From assembly GCA_024235935.1 (NCBI GenBank), contig JACKLL010000015.1:10912-74911 (forward strand): DNA of 64,000 bases. Reading direction: 5' to 3'. Source of the DNA: Rhodoferax sp. GTDB taxonomy: Bacteria; Pseudomonadota; Gammaproteobacteria; Burkholderiales; Burkholderiaceae_C. The translations under genes and the position numbers were made by a program. The notes beneath the pieces were generated by a model. It worked only from the letters and a program-made list of their open reading frames with translations, did not search any database and was not told the origin of the DNA. Shown piece by piece: positions 19,034 through 27,285 of the stretch (positions are counted from its first letter, which is position 1; each line of letters begins with the position of its first letter).

Positions 19034-20020
19034 ATGAGTAAAAAGCCCGTTCGCGTTGCAGTCACAGGTGCCGCGGGTCAGATTGGATACGCTTTGCTGT
19101 TTCGCATCGCCAGTGGTGCCATGCTGGGTGCCGACCAGCCGGTGATCCTGCAATTGCTGGAAATCCCGGACGAGAAGGCCCAGAACGCGCTCAAGGGCGT
19201 GATGATGGAACTCGAAGACTGCGCGTTCCCGCTGCTCGCCGGCATGGAAGCGCACGGCGACCCGATGACCGCCTTCAAGGACACAGACTACGCCTTGCTC
19301 GTGGGTGCCCGTCCTCGCGGTCCCGGCATGGAGCGCTCGGACCTGCTGGCAGCCAATGCCCAGATCTTCACGGCGCAGGGCAAGGCCCTCAACGCCGTTG
19401 CCAGCCGCAATGTCAAGGTGCTGGTGGTGGGCAACCCCGCCAACACCAATGCCTACATCGCCATGAAGAGCGCCCCCGATCTGCCGCGCCGCAACTTCAC
19501 CGCAATGCTGCGCCTGGACCACAACCGTGCCTTGAGCCAGATTGCCGCCAAGACCGGCAAGGCCGTCTCCGATATCGAGAAGCTGGTCGTGTGGGGCAAT
19601 CATTCCCCGACGATGTATGCCGATTACCGCTTTGCCACCATCAAGGGCGAGAGCGTCAAGGCGATGATCAACGACCAGGACTGGAACGCCAACACATTCC
19701 TGCCGACGGTCGGCAAGCGCGGCGCAGCCATCATTGCGGCACGCGGCGTCTCGTCGGCGGCATCGGCTGCCAACGCCGCGATCGACCACATGCACGACTG
19801 GGCGCTGGGCACCAACGGCAAATGGGTGACGATGGGCATTGCGTCCGATGGCCAGTACGGCATCCCCAAGGACACCATGTTCGGCTTTGCCGTCACCTGC
19901 GAAGGCGGTGACTACAAGCTGGTCGAAGGCCTGGACATCGATGCCTTCAGCCAGGAATGCATCAACAAGACGCTCAAGGAGTTGCAGGAAGAGCAGGCCG
20001 GCGTCGCCCACCTTCTGTGA
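19034..20020 (+). CDS. mdh: Malate dehydrogenase
   Basis: NAD-dependent oxidation of malate to oxaloacetate in the TCA cycle. The 328-aa protein has the TGAAGQIGYALLFRIASGAM nucleotide-binding motif, VGARPRGPGMERSDLL with substrate-binding arginines, the region VGNPANTNA, MLRLDHNRA and the catalytic histidine in VWGNHSPTMYAD, as in the cytoplasmic-MDH-like bacterial group. TGGAG lies 8 nt before ATG 19034 and only 2 nt before the ATG at 19028, so I take the second. Confidence 0.98.
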   Translation: MSKKPVRVAVTGAAGQIGYALLFRIASGAMLGADQPVILQLLEIPDEKAQNALKGVMMELEDCAFPLLAGMEAHGDPMTAFKDTDYALLVGARPRGPGMERSDLLAANAQIFTAQGKALNAVASRNVKVLVVGNPANTNAYIAMKSAPDLPRRNFTAMLRLDHNRALSQIAAKTGKAVSDIEKLVVWGNHSPTMYADYRFATIKGESVKAMINDQDWNANTFLPTVGKRGAAIIAARGVSSAASAANAAIDHMHDWALGTNGKWVTMGIASDGQYGIPKDTMFGFAVTCEGGDYKLVEGLDIDAFSQECINKTLKELQEEQAGVAHLL

Positions 20021-20033
20021 GCCTTGGCCCTTC

Positions 20034-21062
20034 GTGCAGCACCCGCGTGACGTTCTTCTAGGCGCGCAGGCATCCGCGGGCTTCTTGCCCGTGTGTGACC
20101 ATTACAGCGGCGTGCCGGCACGCATGCGGAAAAGCCTGGCCTTGCAGGCCGAATTGACGCAGGAATTCGGCGCCTGCGTGTTCGACGTGACGCTCGATTG
20201 CGAGGACGGAGCGCCTACGGGCGCCGAGCAGGCGCATGCCGAGCAGGTGGTCGAACTGGTGCGCGCGACGGCCGGCATCGACAAACCGGCCAGCGATGCC
20301 ACACGGCCCCGGGTGGCCGTCCGTGTTCACCCGGTGGACCATCCTGCATTTCAATCGGACATCGCGACCATTGCCGCAGGTGTCGGGCATTTGTTGTGTC
20401 ACATCATGATTCCCAAAGTGGAATCCGTGGCCGACGTCGCGCATGCCGTTCAGGCGTTGGCAATGGTGGCGCCGCAAGGTCCCGCACAGGCGCTGCCACT
20501 GCACGTGCTGGTGGAGTCGCCTGCAGCGGTTCACCGTGCGTTCGAGATTGCCGCCCATCCCCGTGTGCAGTCGATCAGCTTTGGACTGATGGATTTCGTG
20601 TCCGCGCATGCGGGTGCGATCCCGGTCGACGGCATGTCGGGGCAGGGCCAGTTCTCACACCCGCTGGTGGTGCGCGCCAAGCTGGAGATCGCATCGGCTT
20701 GCCATGCGCACGGCAAGACACCGTCGCATTGCGTGGTAACCGAATTCCGGGATGCGTCCGCCATCGAGACCGCCGCGCGAACCGCTTCGCGCGAGATGGG
20801 TTTCACGCGCATGTGGAGCATCCATCCGGACCAGATCCGGCCGATCCTCTCTGCGTTTGCCCCGCGGGCAAGCGACATTGCCGTGGCGGCGGAGATCATC
20901 GACAGGGCCCAGGCTGCGCACTGGGCGCCCATCGATTTCCAGGGGCAACTGCATGACCGCGCCAGCTACCGCCTGTTCTGGCATGTGCTGGAGCGGGCAT
21001 TTCGCACGGGGCAGGCGCTTCCCGAGGCGGCAAGGCGACATTTCGACGCCAAGTTGCAATAA
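20034..21062 (+). CDS. HpcH/HpaI aldolase / citrate lyase-family protein (CoA-ester lyase-like)
   Basis: 342 aa. The HpcH/HpaI TIM-barrel family cleaves or forms C-C bonds of 2-hydroxyacyl-CoA esters such as malyl-CoA or citramalyl-CoA. Visible marks are VFDVTLDCEDGAPTGAEQAH (metal/substrate acidic residues), RVAVRVHPVD, MIPKVES, HVLVESPAAV and SFGLMDFVSAH. I place the start at GTG 20034 (VQHPRDVLLGA), 13 bp after mdh; no ATG fits the family N-terminus. The substrate cannot be read from sequence. Coupling to mdh suggests malate/glyoxylate-linked acyl-CoA metabolism. Confidence 0.85.
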   Translation: MQHPRDVLLGAQASAGFLPVCDHYSGVPARMRKSLALQAELTQEFGACVFDVTLDCEDGAPTGAEQAHAEQVVELVRATAGIDKPASDATRPRVAVRVHPVDHPAFQSDIATIAAGVGHLLCHIMIPKVESVADVAHAVQALAMVAPQGPAQALPLHVLVESPAAVHRAFEIAAHPRVQSISFGLMDFVSAHAGAIPVDGMSGQGQFSHPLVVRAKLEIASACHAHGKTPSHCVVTEFRDASAIETAARTASREMGFTRMWSIHPDQIRPILSAFAPRASDIAVAAEIIDRAQAAHWAPIDFQGQLHDRASYRLFWHVLERAFRTGQALPEAARRHFDAKLQ

Positions 21063-21093
21063 TGCGATTTTTCCAACTGCGAGGGTTCCAGCC

Positions 21094-21534
21094 ATGAAGG
21101 CAAGTCTTGTTTTTGCAGCATCGGTGCTAGGGGTGTCCGGGGCGATGGCGCAGAACGTGGCATTGACCGCGGCCCATCTCGAGACCGCCATGAAAGTGCA
21201 GGTCGGAACCCTGCCATGCGAGTTGGGACAGACCGTGGTGCTGACGGCCGATGCGTCAGAGATGGGCTTCTTCAATCTGCAGATCGGCAAGCAGCGTTTT
21301 CGCCTTTCGCCAGAGTTGACCACCACCGGCGCGGTTCGTCTCGAAGACAAGGCCGCCGGCATTGTCTGGCTGCAACTGGCCAACAAATCGATGCTGATGA
21401 ACCAGAAGCTGGGCAGGCGGATCGCCGACGAGTGCAAGAGCTCGGTCCAGCTGAAGGTCGCCGAAGAGATGCGCATGCGCCCGCCCGTCAGCGTGCTGGA
21501 TGACAAGGCGCCGACGGACGTCGTCAGGAAGTAG
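21094..21534 (+). CDS. Small exported protein of unknown function
   Basis: 146 aa with a Sec signal peptide (MKASLVFAASVLGVSGAMA, cleaved before QNVAL). The mature domain has two cysteines (PCELGQ and DECKSS) that could form a disulfide, and a mixed beta pattern (VVLTADASEMGFFNLQIG). No named family recognised. It lies between the CoA-ester lyase gene and acnB, on the same strand as both. Confidence 0.8.
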   Translation: MKASLVFAASVLGVSGAMAQNVALTAAHLETAMKVQVGTLPCELGQTVVLTADASEMGFFNLQIGKQRFRLSPELTTTGAVRLEDKAAGIVWLQLANKSMLMNQKLGRRIADECKSSVQLKVAEEMRMRPPVSVLDDKAPTDVVRK

Positions 21535-21600
21535 CGAATAACGAGCGCCGATCCGTCGTGCGCTGAAACGAATCAACCAAACTGACCAGGAGTGAGAAAC

Positions 21601-24210
21601 ATGTTGGAAAAATACCGTGCCCACGTTGCCGAGCGCGCAGCGCTGGGGATCCCGCCTTTGCCGCTGACGGCGGCCCAGGTCGCGGAACTGGTGGAGCTGC
21701 TCAAGAAGGCCAGCGCTGACGCGTCCGGCGAAGGCGCTGCGCTGGTCGAGCTGCTGGCCCAGCGTGTGCCGGCCGGCGTCGATGACGCCGCCAAGGTCAA
21801 GGCCAGCTACCTGGCAGCGGTCGCACACGGCAGCGAGAAATGCGCCTTGATCAGCCCGGAGAAAGCGACCGAACTGCTCGGCACCATGCTGGGCGGGTAC
21901 AACATCAGCCCGCTCGTGGACCTGCTGGACGACGCGGCCATGGCGCCGGTGGCCGCCGAAGGGCTGAAGAACACGCTGCTGATGTTCGACCAGTTCCATG
22001 ACGTCAAGGAAAAGGCCGACAAGGGCAATGTGCACGCAAAGGCGGTGTTGCAGAGCTGGGCCGACGGCGAGTGGTTCACCAGCCGTCCCGAAGTACCGCA
22101 AAGCATCACGGTCAGCATCTTCAAGGTGGCCGGAGAAATCAATACGGATGACCTGTCGCCCGCGCCGGATGCCTGGAGCCGCCCCGACATTCCCTTGCAC
22201 GCGCTCGCGATGCACAAGAATCCGCGTCCCGGAATCGTGCCCGAGGAAGATGGCAAACGCGGTCCCGTCAAGTTCATCGAGGACCTGCGTGCCCGCGGGC
22301 ACCAGGTGGCCTACGTCGGTGACGTGGTCGGTACCGGTTCCAGCCGCAAGTCTGCCACCAATTCGGTGCTGTGGTTCACCGGCCAGGACATTCCTTTCGT
22401 GCCCAACAAGCGCTTTGGTGGCGTCTGCCTGGGTGGCAAGATCGCGCCGATCTTCTACAACACGATGGAGGATTCGGGCGCACTGCCAATCGAACTCGAC
22501 GTGAGCCAGATGGAGATGGGCGACGTGCTTGAGCTGCGTCCCTACGATGGCAAGGCGCTGAAGGACGGCAAGGTCGTCGCCGAGTTCACGCTCAAGAGCC
22601 CGGTGTTGTTCGACGAGGTGCGTGCCGGTGGCCGTATTCCTCTGATCATCGGGCGTGGCCTGACGGCCAAGGCCCGCGAGGCGCTCGGCCTGCCCCCGAG
22701 CACGCTGTTCCGGTTGCCGCAGAATCCGAGCGACAGCAAGGCCGGCTTCACGCTGGCGCAGAAGATGCTCGGTCGTGCCGTCGGTCTTCCAGAAGGCCAG
22801 GGCGTGCGCCCCGGTACCTATTGCGAGCCGCGCATGACATCGGTCGGATCGCAGGACACCACCGGCCCGATGACGCGCGACGAACTCAAGGATCTGGCCT
22901 GCCTGGGTTTCAGTGCCGATCTGGTGATGCAGTCCTTCTGCCACACGGCCGCCTATCCGAAGCCGGTCGACGTGAAGATGCACCATGAATTGCCGGACTT
23001 CATCAGCAACCGCGGCGGCATCAGCCTGCGCCCGGGTGACGGCATCATCCATAGCTGGCTCAACCGCATGCTGCTGCCCGATACGGTCGGCACCGGTGGC
23101 GACAGCCACACGCGTTTTCCGATCGGCATCAGCTTCCCGGCCGGCTCCGGCCTGGTGGCATTCGGCGCGGCGACCGGCGTGATGCCGCTCGACATGCCCG
23201 AAAGCGTGCTGGTGCGCTTCAAGGGCAAGCTGCAGCCGGGTGTGACGCTGCGGGACCTGGTCAACGCGATTCCGCTGTATGCGATCCGTGCCGGCTTGCT
23301 GACGGTGGCCAAACAGGGCAAGAAGAACATCTTCTCCGGCCGCATCCTGGAAATCGAAGGTCTGCCGGATCTCAAGGTCGAGCAGGCCTTCGAGCTCAGC
23401 GATGCCTCGGCCGAACGCTCGGCGGCTGGCTGCACCGTGCACCTGGACAAGGCGCCGATCATCGAATACATCAACAGCAACATCACGATGCTCAAGTGGA
23501 TGATTGCCAGCGGGTACTCGGACGCGCGCACGATCGAGCGCCGCATCAAGGCCATGGAGGCCTGGCTCGCCAATCCGGTGCTGATGAAGGCCGATGCGGA
23601 CGCCGAGTACGCGGCCGTGATCGAGATCGACCTGGCCGACGTGCACGAGCCTATCGTCGCATGCCCGAACGATCCTGACGACGTCAAGACACTGAGCGAA
23701 GTGGCGGGCGCCACCATCGACGAAGTCTTCATTGGCAGCTGCATGACCAATATCGGGCATTTCCGGGCTGCTTCCAAGCTGCTGGAGAACAAGCGCGACA
23801 TTCCGGTCAAGCTGTGGATGGCGCCGCCGACCAAGATGGATGCGCAACAGCTGACGGAAGAGGGCCACTACGGCGTCCTGGGCAGTGCAGGTGCCCGGAT
23901 GGAGATGCCTGGCTGCAGTCTGTGCATGGGCAACCAGGCGCAGGTGAAGGAGGGTGCAACGGTGTTCAGCACCTCGACGCGCAACTTCCCCAACCGGCTG
24001 GGCAAGAACTCCAACGTCTACCTGGGGTCGGCCGAGCTCGCGGCGATCTGCTCCAAGCTTGGACGTATTCCGACCAAGCAGGAGTACATGGTCGACATGG
24101 GCGTCCTGACGGCGGCCAGCGAATCCATCTATCAATACCTGAATTTCGACCGCATCGAGACCTTCACGGATGCGGCGGCAGGTGTGAAAGACACGGCGAC
24201 AGCGGCATGA
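21601..24210 (+). CDS. acnB: Aconitate hydratase B (bifunctional with 2-methylisocitrate dehydratase activity in the family)
   Basis: Isomerises citrate to isocitrate with a [4Fe-4S] cluster. The 869-aa length and the order HEAT-like N-terminal domain, swivel domain (GDVVGTGSSRKSATNSVLW), then domains 1-3 identify AcnB, not AcnA. Cluster cysteines are in FCHTAAYPKPVDV, GSCMTNIGHFR and PGCSLCMGNQ; VGTGGDSHTRFP is the substrate-side motif. ATG 21601 is preceded by AGGAGTGA. Confidence 0.98.
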   Translation: MLEKYRAHVAERAALGIPPLPLTAAQVAELVELLKKASADASGEGAALVELLAQRVPAGVDDAAKVKASYLAAVAHGSEKCALISPEKATELLGTMLGGYNISPLVDLLDDAAMAPVAAEGLKNTLLMFDQFHDVKEKADKGNVHAKAVLQSWADGEWFTSRPEVPQSITVSIFKVAGEINTDDLSPAPDAWSRPDIPLHALAMHKNPRPGIVPEEDGKRGPVKFIEDLRARGHQVAYVGDVVGTGSSRKSATNSVLWFTGQDIPFVPNKRFGGVCLGGKIAPIFYNTMEDSGALPIELDVSQMEMGDVLELRPYDGKALKDGKVVAEFTLKSPVLFDEVRAGGRIPLIIGRGLTAKAREALGLPPSTLFRLPQNPSDSKAGFTLAQKMLGRAVGLPEGQGVRPGTYCEPRMTSVGSQDTTGPMTRDELKDLACLGFSADLVMQSFCHTAAYPKPVDVKMHHELPDFISNRGGISLRPGDGIIHSWLNRMLLPDTVGTGGDSHTRFPIGISFPAGSGLVAFGAATGVMPLDMPESVLVRFKGKLQPGVTLRDLVNAIPLYAIRAGLLTVAKQGKKNIFSGRILEIEGLPDLKVEQAFELSDASAERSAAGCTVHLDKAPIIEYINSNITMLKWMIASGYSDARTIERRIKAMEAWLANPVLMKADADAEYAAVIEIDLADVHEPIVACPNDPDDVKTLSEVAGATIDEVFIGSCMTNIGHFRAASKLLENKRDIPVKLWMAPPTKMDAQQLTEEGHYGVLGSAGARMEMPGCSLCMGNQAQVKEGATVFSTSTRNFPNRLGKNSNVYLGSAELAAICSKLGRIPTKQEYMVDMGVLTAASESIYQYLNFDRIETFTDAAAGVKDTATAA

Positions 24211-24228
24211 CACGCTGAGGCCCCATAT

Positions 24229-24252
24229 CCCGAAGCCGTGACCGGCTTCGGG
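24229..24252 (+). terminator. 10-bp hairpin after acnB
   Basis: CCCGAAGCCG (24229-24238) pairs perfectly with CGGCTTCGGG (24243-24252) around a TGAC loop, 18 bp after the acnB stop. No U-tract follows, so it is a plausible but non-canonical terminator. Confidence 0.55.
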
Positions 24253-24420
24253 TCTGGCGAAGCTTCACCGGGTGCGGTGCCGCAGTACTCGGCGGTGTCT
24301 GTGCACCGGACTTGCACCGGTATTCAATCCGAGTCGGGGCGTGACCCGGCAAGTCGCCGGCCCCTCATGGTCGCTGGCAGCGCACTGCTGCCTTTTCTGT
24401 CCCTTCACTTTGCCTGTCCG

Positions 24421-24855
24421 ATGAAAAACAAGACCCTTGCAACCTTGCTCGCGCTGCTGGGCGGCCCATTGGGCTTGCATCGGTTCTACCTTCATGGCTG
24501 GCGCGACGCCTGGGGATGGTTCTTTCCGTTGCCGACCCTGGCCGGTGTGGTGGGCGTGATGCGCACGCAGCAATTCGGTATCGACGACCAGATCGGCTGG
24601 TTGCTGGCGCCCTTGCTGGGGTTCACGATCGCAGCTTGCGCCCTGACGGCCATCATCTACGGCCTGTCGACCGGCGAGCGCTGGAATCGACGGTTCAACC
24701 CGACGTCCCCACCGGACGCGAAGGCCGGAACCTCCAACGGGTTCACCATCTTCGTCGTCGTGATTGCCTTGCTGCTGGGCACCACGGCACTGATGTCTGC
24801 ACTGGCCTTGAGTTTTCAGCACTTCTTCGAGTATCAGGGCCTGGCGCCGCAGTGA
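24421..24855 (+). CDS. TM2-domain-like integral membrane protein
   Basis: 144 aa starting MKNKTLATLLALLGGPLGLHRFYLHG. The GGPLGLHRFYLHG segment matches the TM2 core (G-x-H-x-FY-x-G). Hydrophobic stretches at the N-terminus, near GWLLAPLLGFTIAACALTAI and near FTIFVVVIALLLGTTALM suggest three to four membrane helices. Function unknown. It stands alone between acnB and the rpsP operon. Confidence 0.8.
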   Translation: MKNKTLATLLALLGGPLGLHRFYLHGWRDAWGWFFPLPTLAGVVGVMRTQQFGIDDQIGWLLAPLLGFTIAACALTAIIYGLSTGERWNRRFNPTSPPDAKAGTSNGFTIFVVVIALLLGTTALMSALALSFQHFFEYQGLAPQ

Positions 24856-24954
24856 TGCCGCGTGCACCCCTTGGAAATGCGGTTTCCTGAAGGGCCGCAC
24901 GCCGATTTTTCGCTGGGAAGCGCGCGGCGAGTGCGTGGGGCGCTGCTCTGCCCA

Positions 24955-24960
24955 TATAAT
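24955..24960 (+). promoter_or_regulatory. Consensus -10 box of the rpsP operon
   Basis: A perfect TATAAT lies 101 bp before rpsP. The hexamer at the -35 position (TGCGTG) is weak, as often seen at ribosomal promoters with strong -10 regions. The transcript would have a leader of about 95 nt. Confidence 0.55.
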
Positions 24961-25024
24961 GGAAGGCTTTTCAGCGTGTTGCTGGCCGGGTGGCCATGTT
25001 ACGTGTCTCAACGCCGAAATATTG

Positions 25025-25042
25025 GCGGAAAGTAATTTCCGC
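25025..25042 (+). promoter_or_regulatory. Hairpin in the rpsP leader
   Basis: GCGGAAA (25025-25031) pairs with TTTCCGC (25036-25042) around GTAA, ending 19 bp before the rpsP ATG. A stem here could modulate ribosome access or bind a ribosomal protein; this is inference from position. Confidence 0.4.
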
Positions 25043-25061
25043 GACCCCCGAAGGATAAATC

Positions 25062-25313
25062 ATGGTCGTCATCCGACTCTCCCGTGGAGGTGCCAAGGCA
25101 CGCCCGTTTTTCAACATCGTCGTGGCCGACAAGCGTACGCGCCGCGATGGCCGCTTCATCGAGCGCATCGGTTTCTACAACCCGATCGCCACGGCCAACG
25201 AAGAAAGCATCCGCATTGCCCAGGACCGCATGACGTACTGGAAAAGTGTCGGCGCCCAGGCTTCCCCGACCGTCGAGCGCTTGCTGCAGCAGGCAGCCAA
25301 GAAGGCCGCCTGA
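25062..25313 (+). CDS. rpsP: 30S ribosomal protein S16
   Basis: 83 aa with the full S16 pattern: MVVIRLSRGGAKARPFF, NIVVADKRTRRDGRFIERIG, FYNPIA and the Ala/Lys-rich tail. It binds 16S rRNA during 30S assembly. First gene of the rpsP-rimM-trmD-rplS unit; a GAAGGA-like ribosome site precedes the ATG. Confidence 0.99.
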   Translation: MVVIRLSRGGAKARPFFNIVVADKRTRRDGRFIERIGFYNPIATANEESIRIAQDRMTYWKSVGAQASPTVERLLQQAAKKAA

Positions 25314-25349
25314 GGCATTGCCGCATCGGGTGCATGACCCGAGGCGGGC

Positions 25350-25928
25350 ATGACCCCTATCCCGATGTCGCTTCCCTTTGACTCCGTAGACCTTCCGGCT
25401 GACGCCGTGGAGGTCGGGCGGATCGGCGATGCCTGGGGTGTCAAGGGCTGGTTCAAGGTCCTGGCTTTCAGTTCGCAGCCGGAGGCCTTGTTTTCTTCCC
25501 GGCAGTGGTATCTGCAGCCGACCGATCGCGGCCCGCGGCCCTTCGAGGGTACCCGGCTGATGCGCATCCGCGAGTCGAAGGAGCACTCCGGCGGCGTGGT
25601 TGCCATGGCCCACGATGTCGACGACCGCGACGTCGCGCAGTCCTTGCGCGGCACCCGCATATTCGTCCGCCGTTCCAGTTTTCCGAGTACCGACTCCGAA
25701 GAGTTCTATTGGGTCGACCTGATCGGGCTCGATGTCGTGAACCGTGAGGGCGAGTCGCTGGGTCGGGTAAGTGAACTGATCCAGAACGCGGCCCAGGCGG
25801 TGCTCGTGATGCAGTACACCGTCGGCGACAAGCAGATGGAGCGCATGATTCCATTTGTGGCCGCGCATGTGGATGCGGTCGATCTGGCGGGTAAACGCAT
25901 CACGGTGAACTGGCAGGCAGACTACTGA
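25350..25928 (+). CDS. rimM: Ribosome maturation factor RimM
   Basis: 192-aa 16S rRNA processing factor that binds S19 in the 30S head. VEVGRIGDAWGVKGWFKVLAF is the RimM N-domain signature, and the PRC-barrel part contains EEFYWVDLIGLDVVN and the end MIPFVAAHVDAVDL. ATG 25350 has GAGG upstream; an ATG 15 nt later is also possible. It is 36 bp after rpsP and 7 bp before trmD. Confidence 0.97.
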   Translation: MTPIPMSLPFDSVDLPADAVEVGRIGDAWGVKGWFKVLAFSSQPEALFSSRQWYLQPTDRGPRPFEGTRLMRIRESKEHSGGVVAMAHDVDDRDVAQSLRGTRIFVRRSSFPSTDSEEFYWVDLIGLDVVNREGESLGRVSELIQNAAQAVLVMQYTVGDKQMERMIPFVAAHVDAVDLAGKRITVNWQADY

Positions 25929-25935
25929 TCGCGCC

Positions 25936-26694
25936 ATGCGATTCGACGTCATCACCCTGTTTCCGGAATTGTTTGCGCCGATGTTGCAGGTCGGCGTTAC
26001 GCGCCGGGCGTTCGAGGCCGCAAGCCCTGATGTACGCTTTGTCAATCCGCGCGACTTTGCCGAGGGCAACTACAACCGGGTCGATGACCGTCCGTTTGGC
26101 GGCGGCCCCGGAATGGTCATGCTGGCAGAGCCCTTGCGCAAGAGCCTGGCGCATGTGCAGTCGCAGCGCTCCGACGACGCGCCGGTCGTGCTTTTTTCCC
26201 CCTTGGGCGCGCCCTTGAACCATGCGGCTGTCCAGCGCTGGTCGACCAGCCAGGGTGCCATCCTGGTGTGTGGTCGTTACGAGGGCGTGGACCAGCGCTT
26301 TGTCGATGCGCACGTTGACGAAATGATCAGTCTCGGCGACTTTGTACTGTCGGGCGGAGAGATCGCCGCGATGGCCTTGCTCGATGCGGTGGCGCGGCTG
26401 CAGCCCGGGGTTCTGGGCGATGCACAAAGCCACCAGCAGGACAGTTTCCACCCGCAACTCGATGGGCTGCTCGACTGCCCGCACTTCACGCGACCCGAGT
26501 CGTGGCAAGGGCAGGGGATTCCGCAGGTTCTGTTGTCAGGCCACCATGCCAACGTCACCCGGTGGCGGCGGGACCAGAGCCTGCTGCTGACGCAGAAATT
26601 GCGGCCCGACCTGCTCAAGCAGGCGCGCGCTGCTGGCCTGCTGGATGCGCGCGATGAGCGCTGTCTGCGTGGCACGGTCGATCCATCGATTTGA
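25936..26694 (+). CDS. trmD: tRNA (guanine37-N1)-methyltransferase
   Basis: Methylates G37 of tRNAs to prevent frameshifting. The 252-aa product begins MRFDVITLFPELF and has the SPOUT knot motifs RPFGGGPGMVM, LVCGRYEGVDQRF, YVLSGGE-type FVLSGGEIAAMALLDAV, and HFTRPESWQGQGIPQVL. Standard position between rimM and rplS. Confidence 0.98.
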   Translation: MRFDVITLFPELFAPMLQVGVTRRAFEAASPDVRFVNPRDFAEGNYNRVDDRPFGGGPGMVMLAEPLRKSLAHVQSQRSDDAPVVLFSPLGAPLNHAAVQRWSTSQGAILVCGRYEGVDQRFVDAHVDEMISLGDFVLSGGEIAAMALLDAVARLQPGVLGDAQSHQQDSFHPQLDGLLDCPHFTRPESWQGQGIPQVLLSGHHANVTRWRRDQSLLLTQKLRPDLLKQARAAGLLDARDERCLRGTVDPSI

Positions 26695-26725
26695 CACCCT
26701 CTTTCCAGAAGCCATGAAGCCGGGC

Positions 26726-26731
26726 TATAAT
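26726..26731 (+). promoter_or_regulatory. Possible internal promoter (-10) for rplS
   Basis: A perfect TATAAT lies 102 bp before rplS in the 138-bp trmD-rplS gap, with TTTCCA 18 bp upstream as a poor -35. Its distance mirrors the TATAAT before rpsP, so rplS may be transcribed both from the operon and from its own promoter. Confidence 0.45.
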
Positions 26732-26832
26732 CCGAGGCTTTTCGATCCTCTGTTCGGCCGCATCCCACGTTCTCAAGGGATGCCTTTTGCGTCATGTCGA
26801 CGCTGGCGCGGACAAGATCCATTGAGGAAACC

Positions 26833-27210
26833 ATGAACCTGATCCAAACCCTCGAGCAAGAAGAAATTGCTCGCCTCGGCAAAACCATTCCCGACTTCGC
26901 CCCTGGTGATACCGTCATCGTCAGCGTCAAGGTCGTCGAAGGTACGCGCAAGCGTCTGCAGGCCTACGAAGGTGTCGTGATTGCCAAGCGCAACCGCGGC
27001 CTCAATAGCGCCTTCATCGTGCGCAAGATCTCCAGCGGCGAAGGCGTGGAGCGCAGCTTCCAGACCTACAGCCCGCTGATCGCCGGTATCGAAGTCAAGC
27101 GCCGCGGCGATGTGCGTCGCGCCAAGCTGTACTACCTGCGTGACCGTAGCGGACGCTCGGCACGGATCAAGGAAAAACTGGCCCCGAAGAAGGTTGCAAC
27201 CGCCGAATAA
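26833..27210 (+). CDS. rplS: 50S ribosomal protein L19
   Basis: 125 aa starting MNLIQTLEQEEIARLGK, with FAPGDTVIVSVKVVEG, RKRLQAYEGVVIAKRNRG and KRRGDVRRAKLYYLRDRSGR. L19 sits at the 30S-50S interface. ATG 26833 follows GAGGAAACC; the frame is open further upstream but only shows leader sequence. Confidence 0.99.
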   Translation: MNLIQTLEQEEIARLGKTIPDFAPGDTVIVSVKVVEGTRKRLQAYEGVVIAKRNRGLNSAFIVRKISSGEGVERSFQTYSPLIAGIEVKRRGDVRRAKLYYLRDRSGRSARIKEKLAPKKVATAE

Positions 27211-27233
27211 GCCGGGCCCGTTCACCTCGAAAG

Positions 27234-27265
27234 CCGCCTCCTGCATTCGCGCGAGGCGGTTTTTT
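27234..27265 (+). terminator. Intrinsic terminator of the rpsP-rplS operon
   Basis: CCGCCTC (27234-27240) pairs with GAGGCGG (27253-27259), followed directly by six T residues. It starts 24 bp after the rplS stop: a canonical Rho-independent terminator. Confidence 0.92.
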
Positions 27266-27285
27266 CATTGCTGGAGATAACGCGC

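Noticed and set aside
21256..24213. 985-codon minus-strand frame opposite acnB
   Set aside because: Composition is His/Arg/Gln-rich with no domain and it mirrors the acnB codon pattern; acnB is unambiguous.
24240..24420. Possible riboswitch or small RNA after acnB
   Set aside because: Apart from the 10-bp hairpin I could not match any known riboswitch consensus, and the following gene is an unrelated membrane protein.
26691..26696. TTGACA at the trmD stop as a -35 element for rplS
   Set aside because: It is 29 bp from the TATAAT at 26726, too far for a sigma-70 promoter; it arises from the stop codon context.
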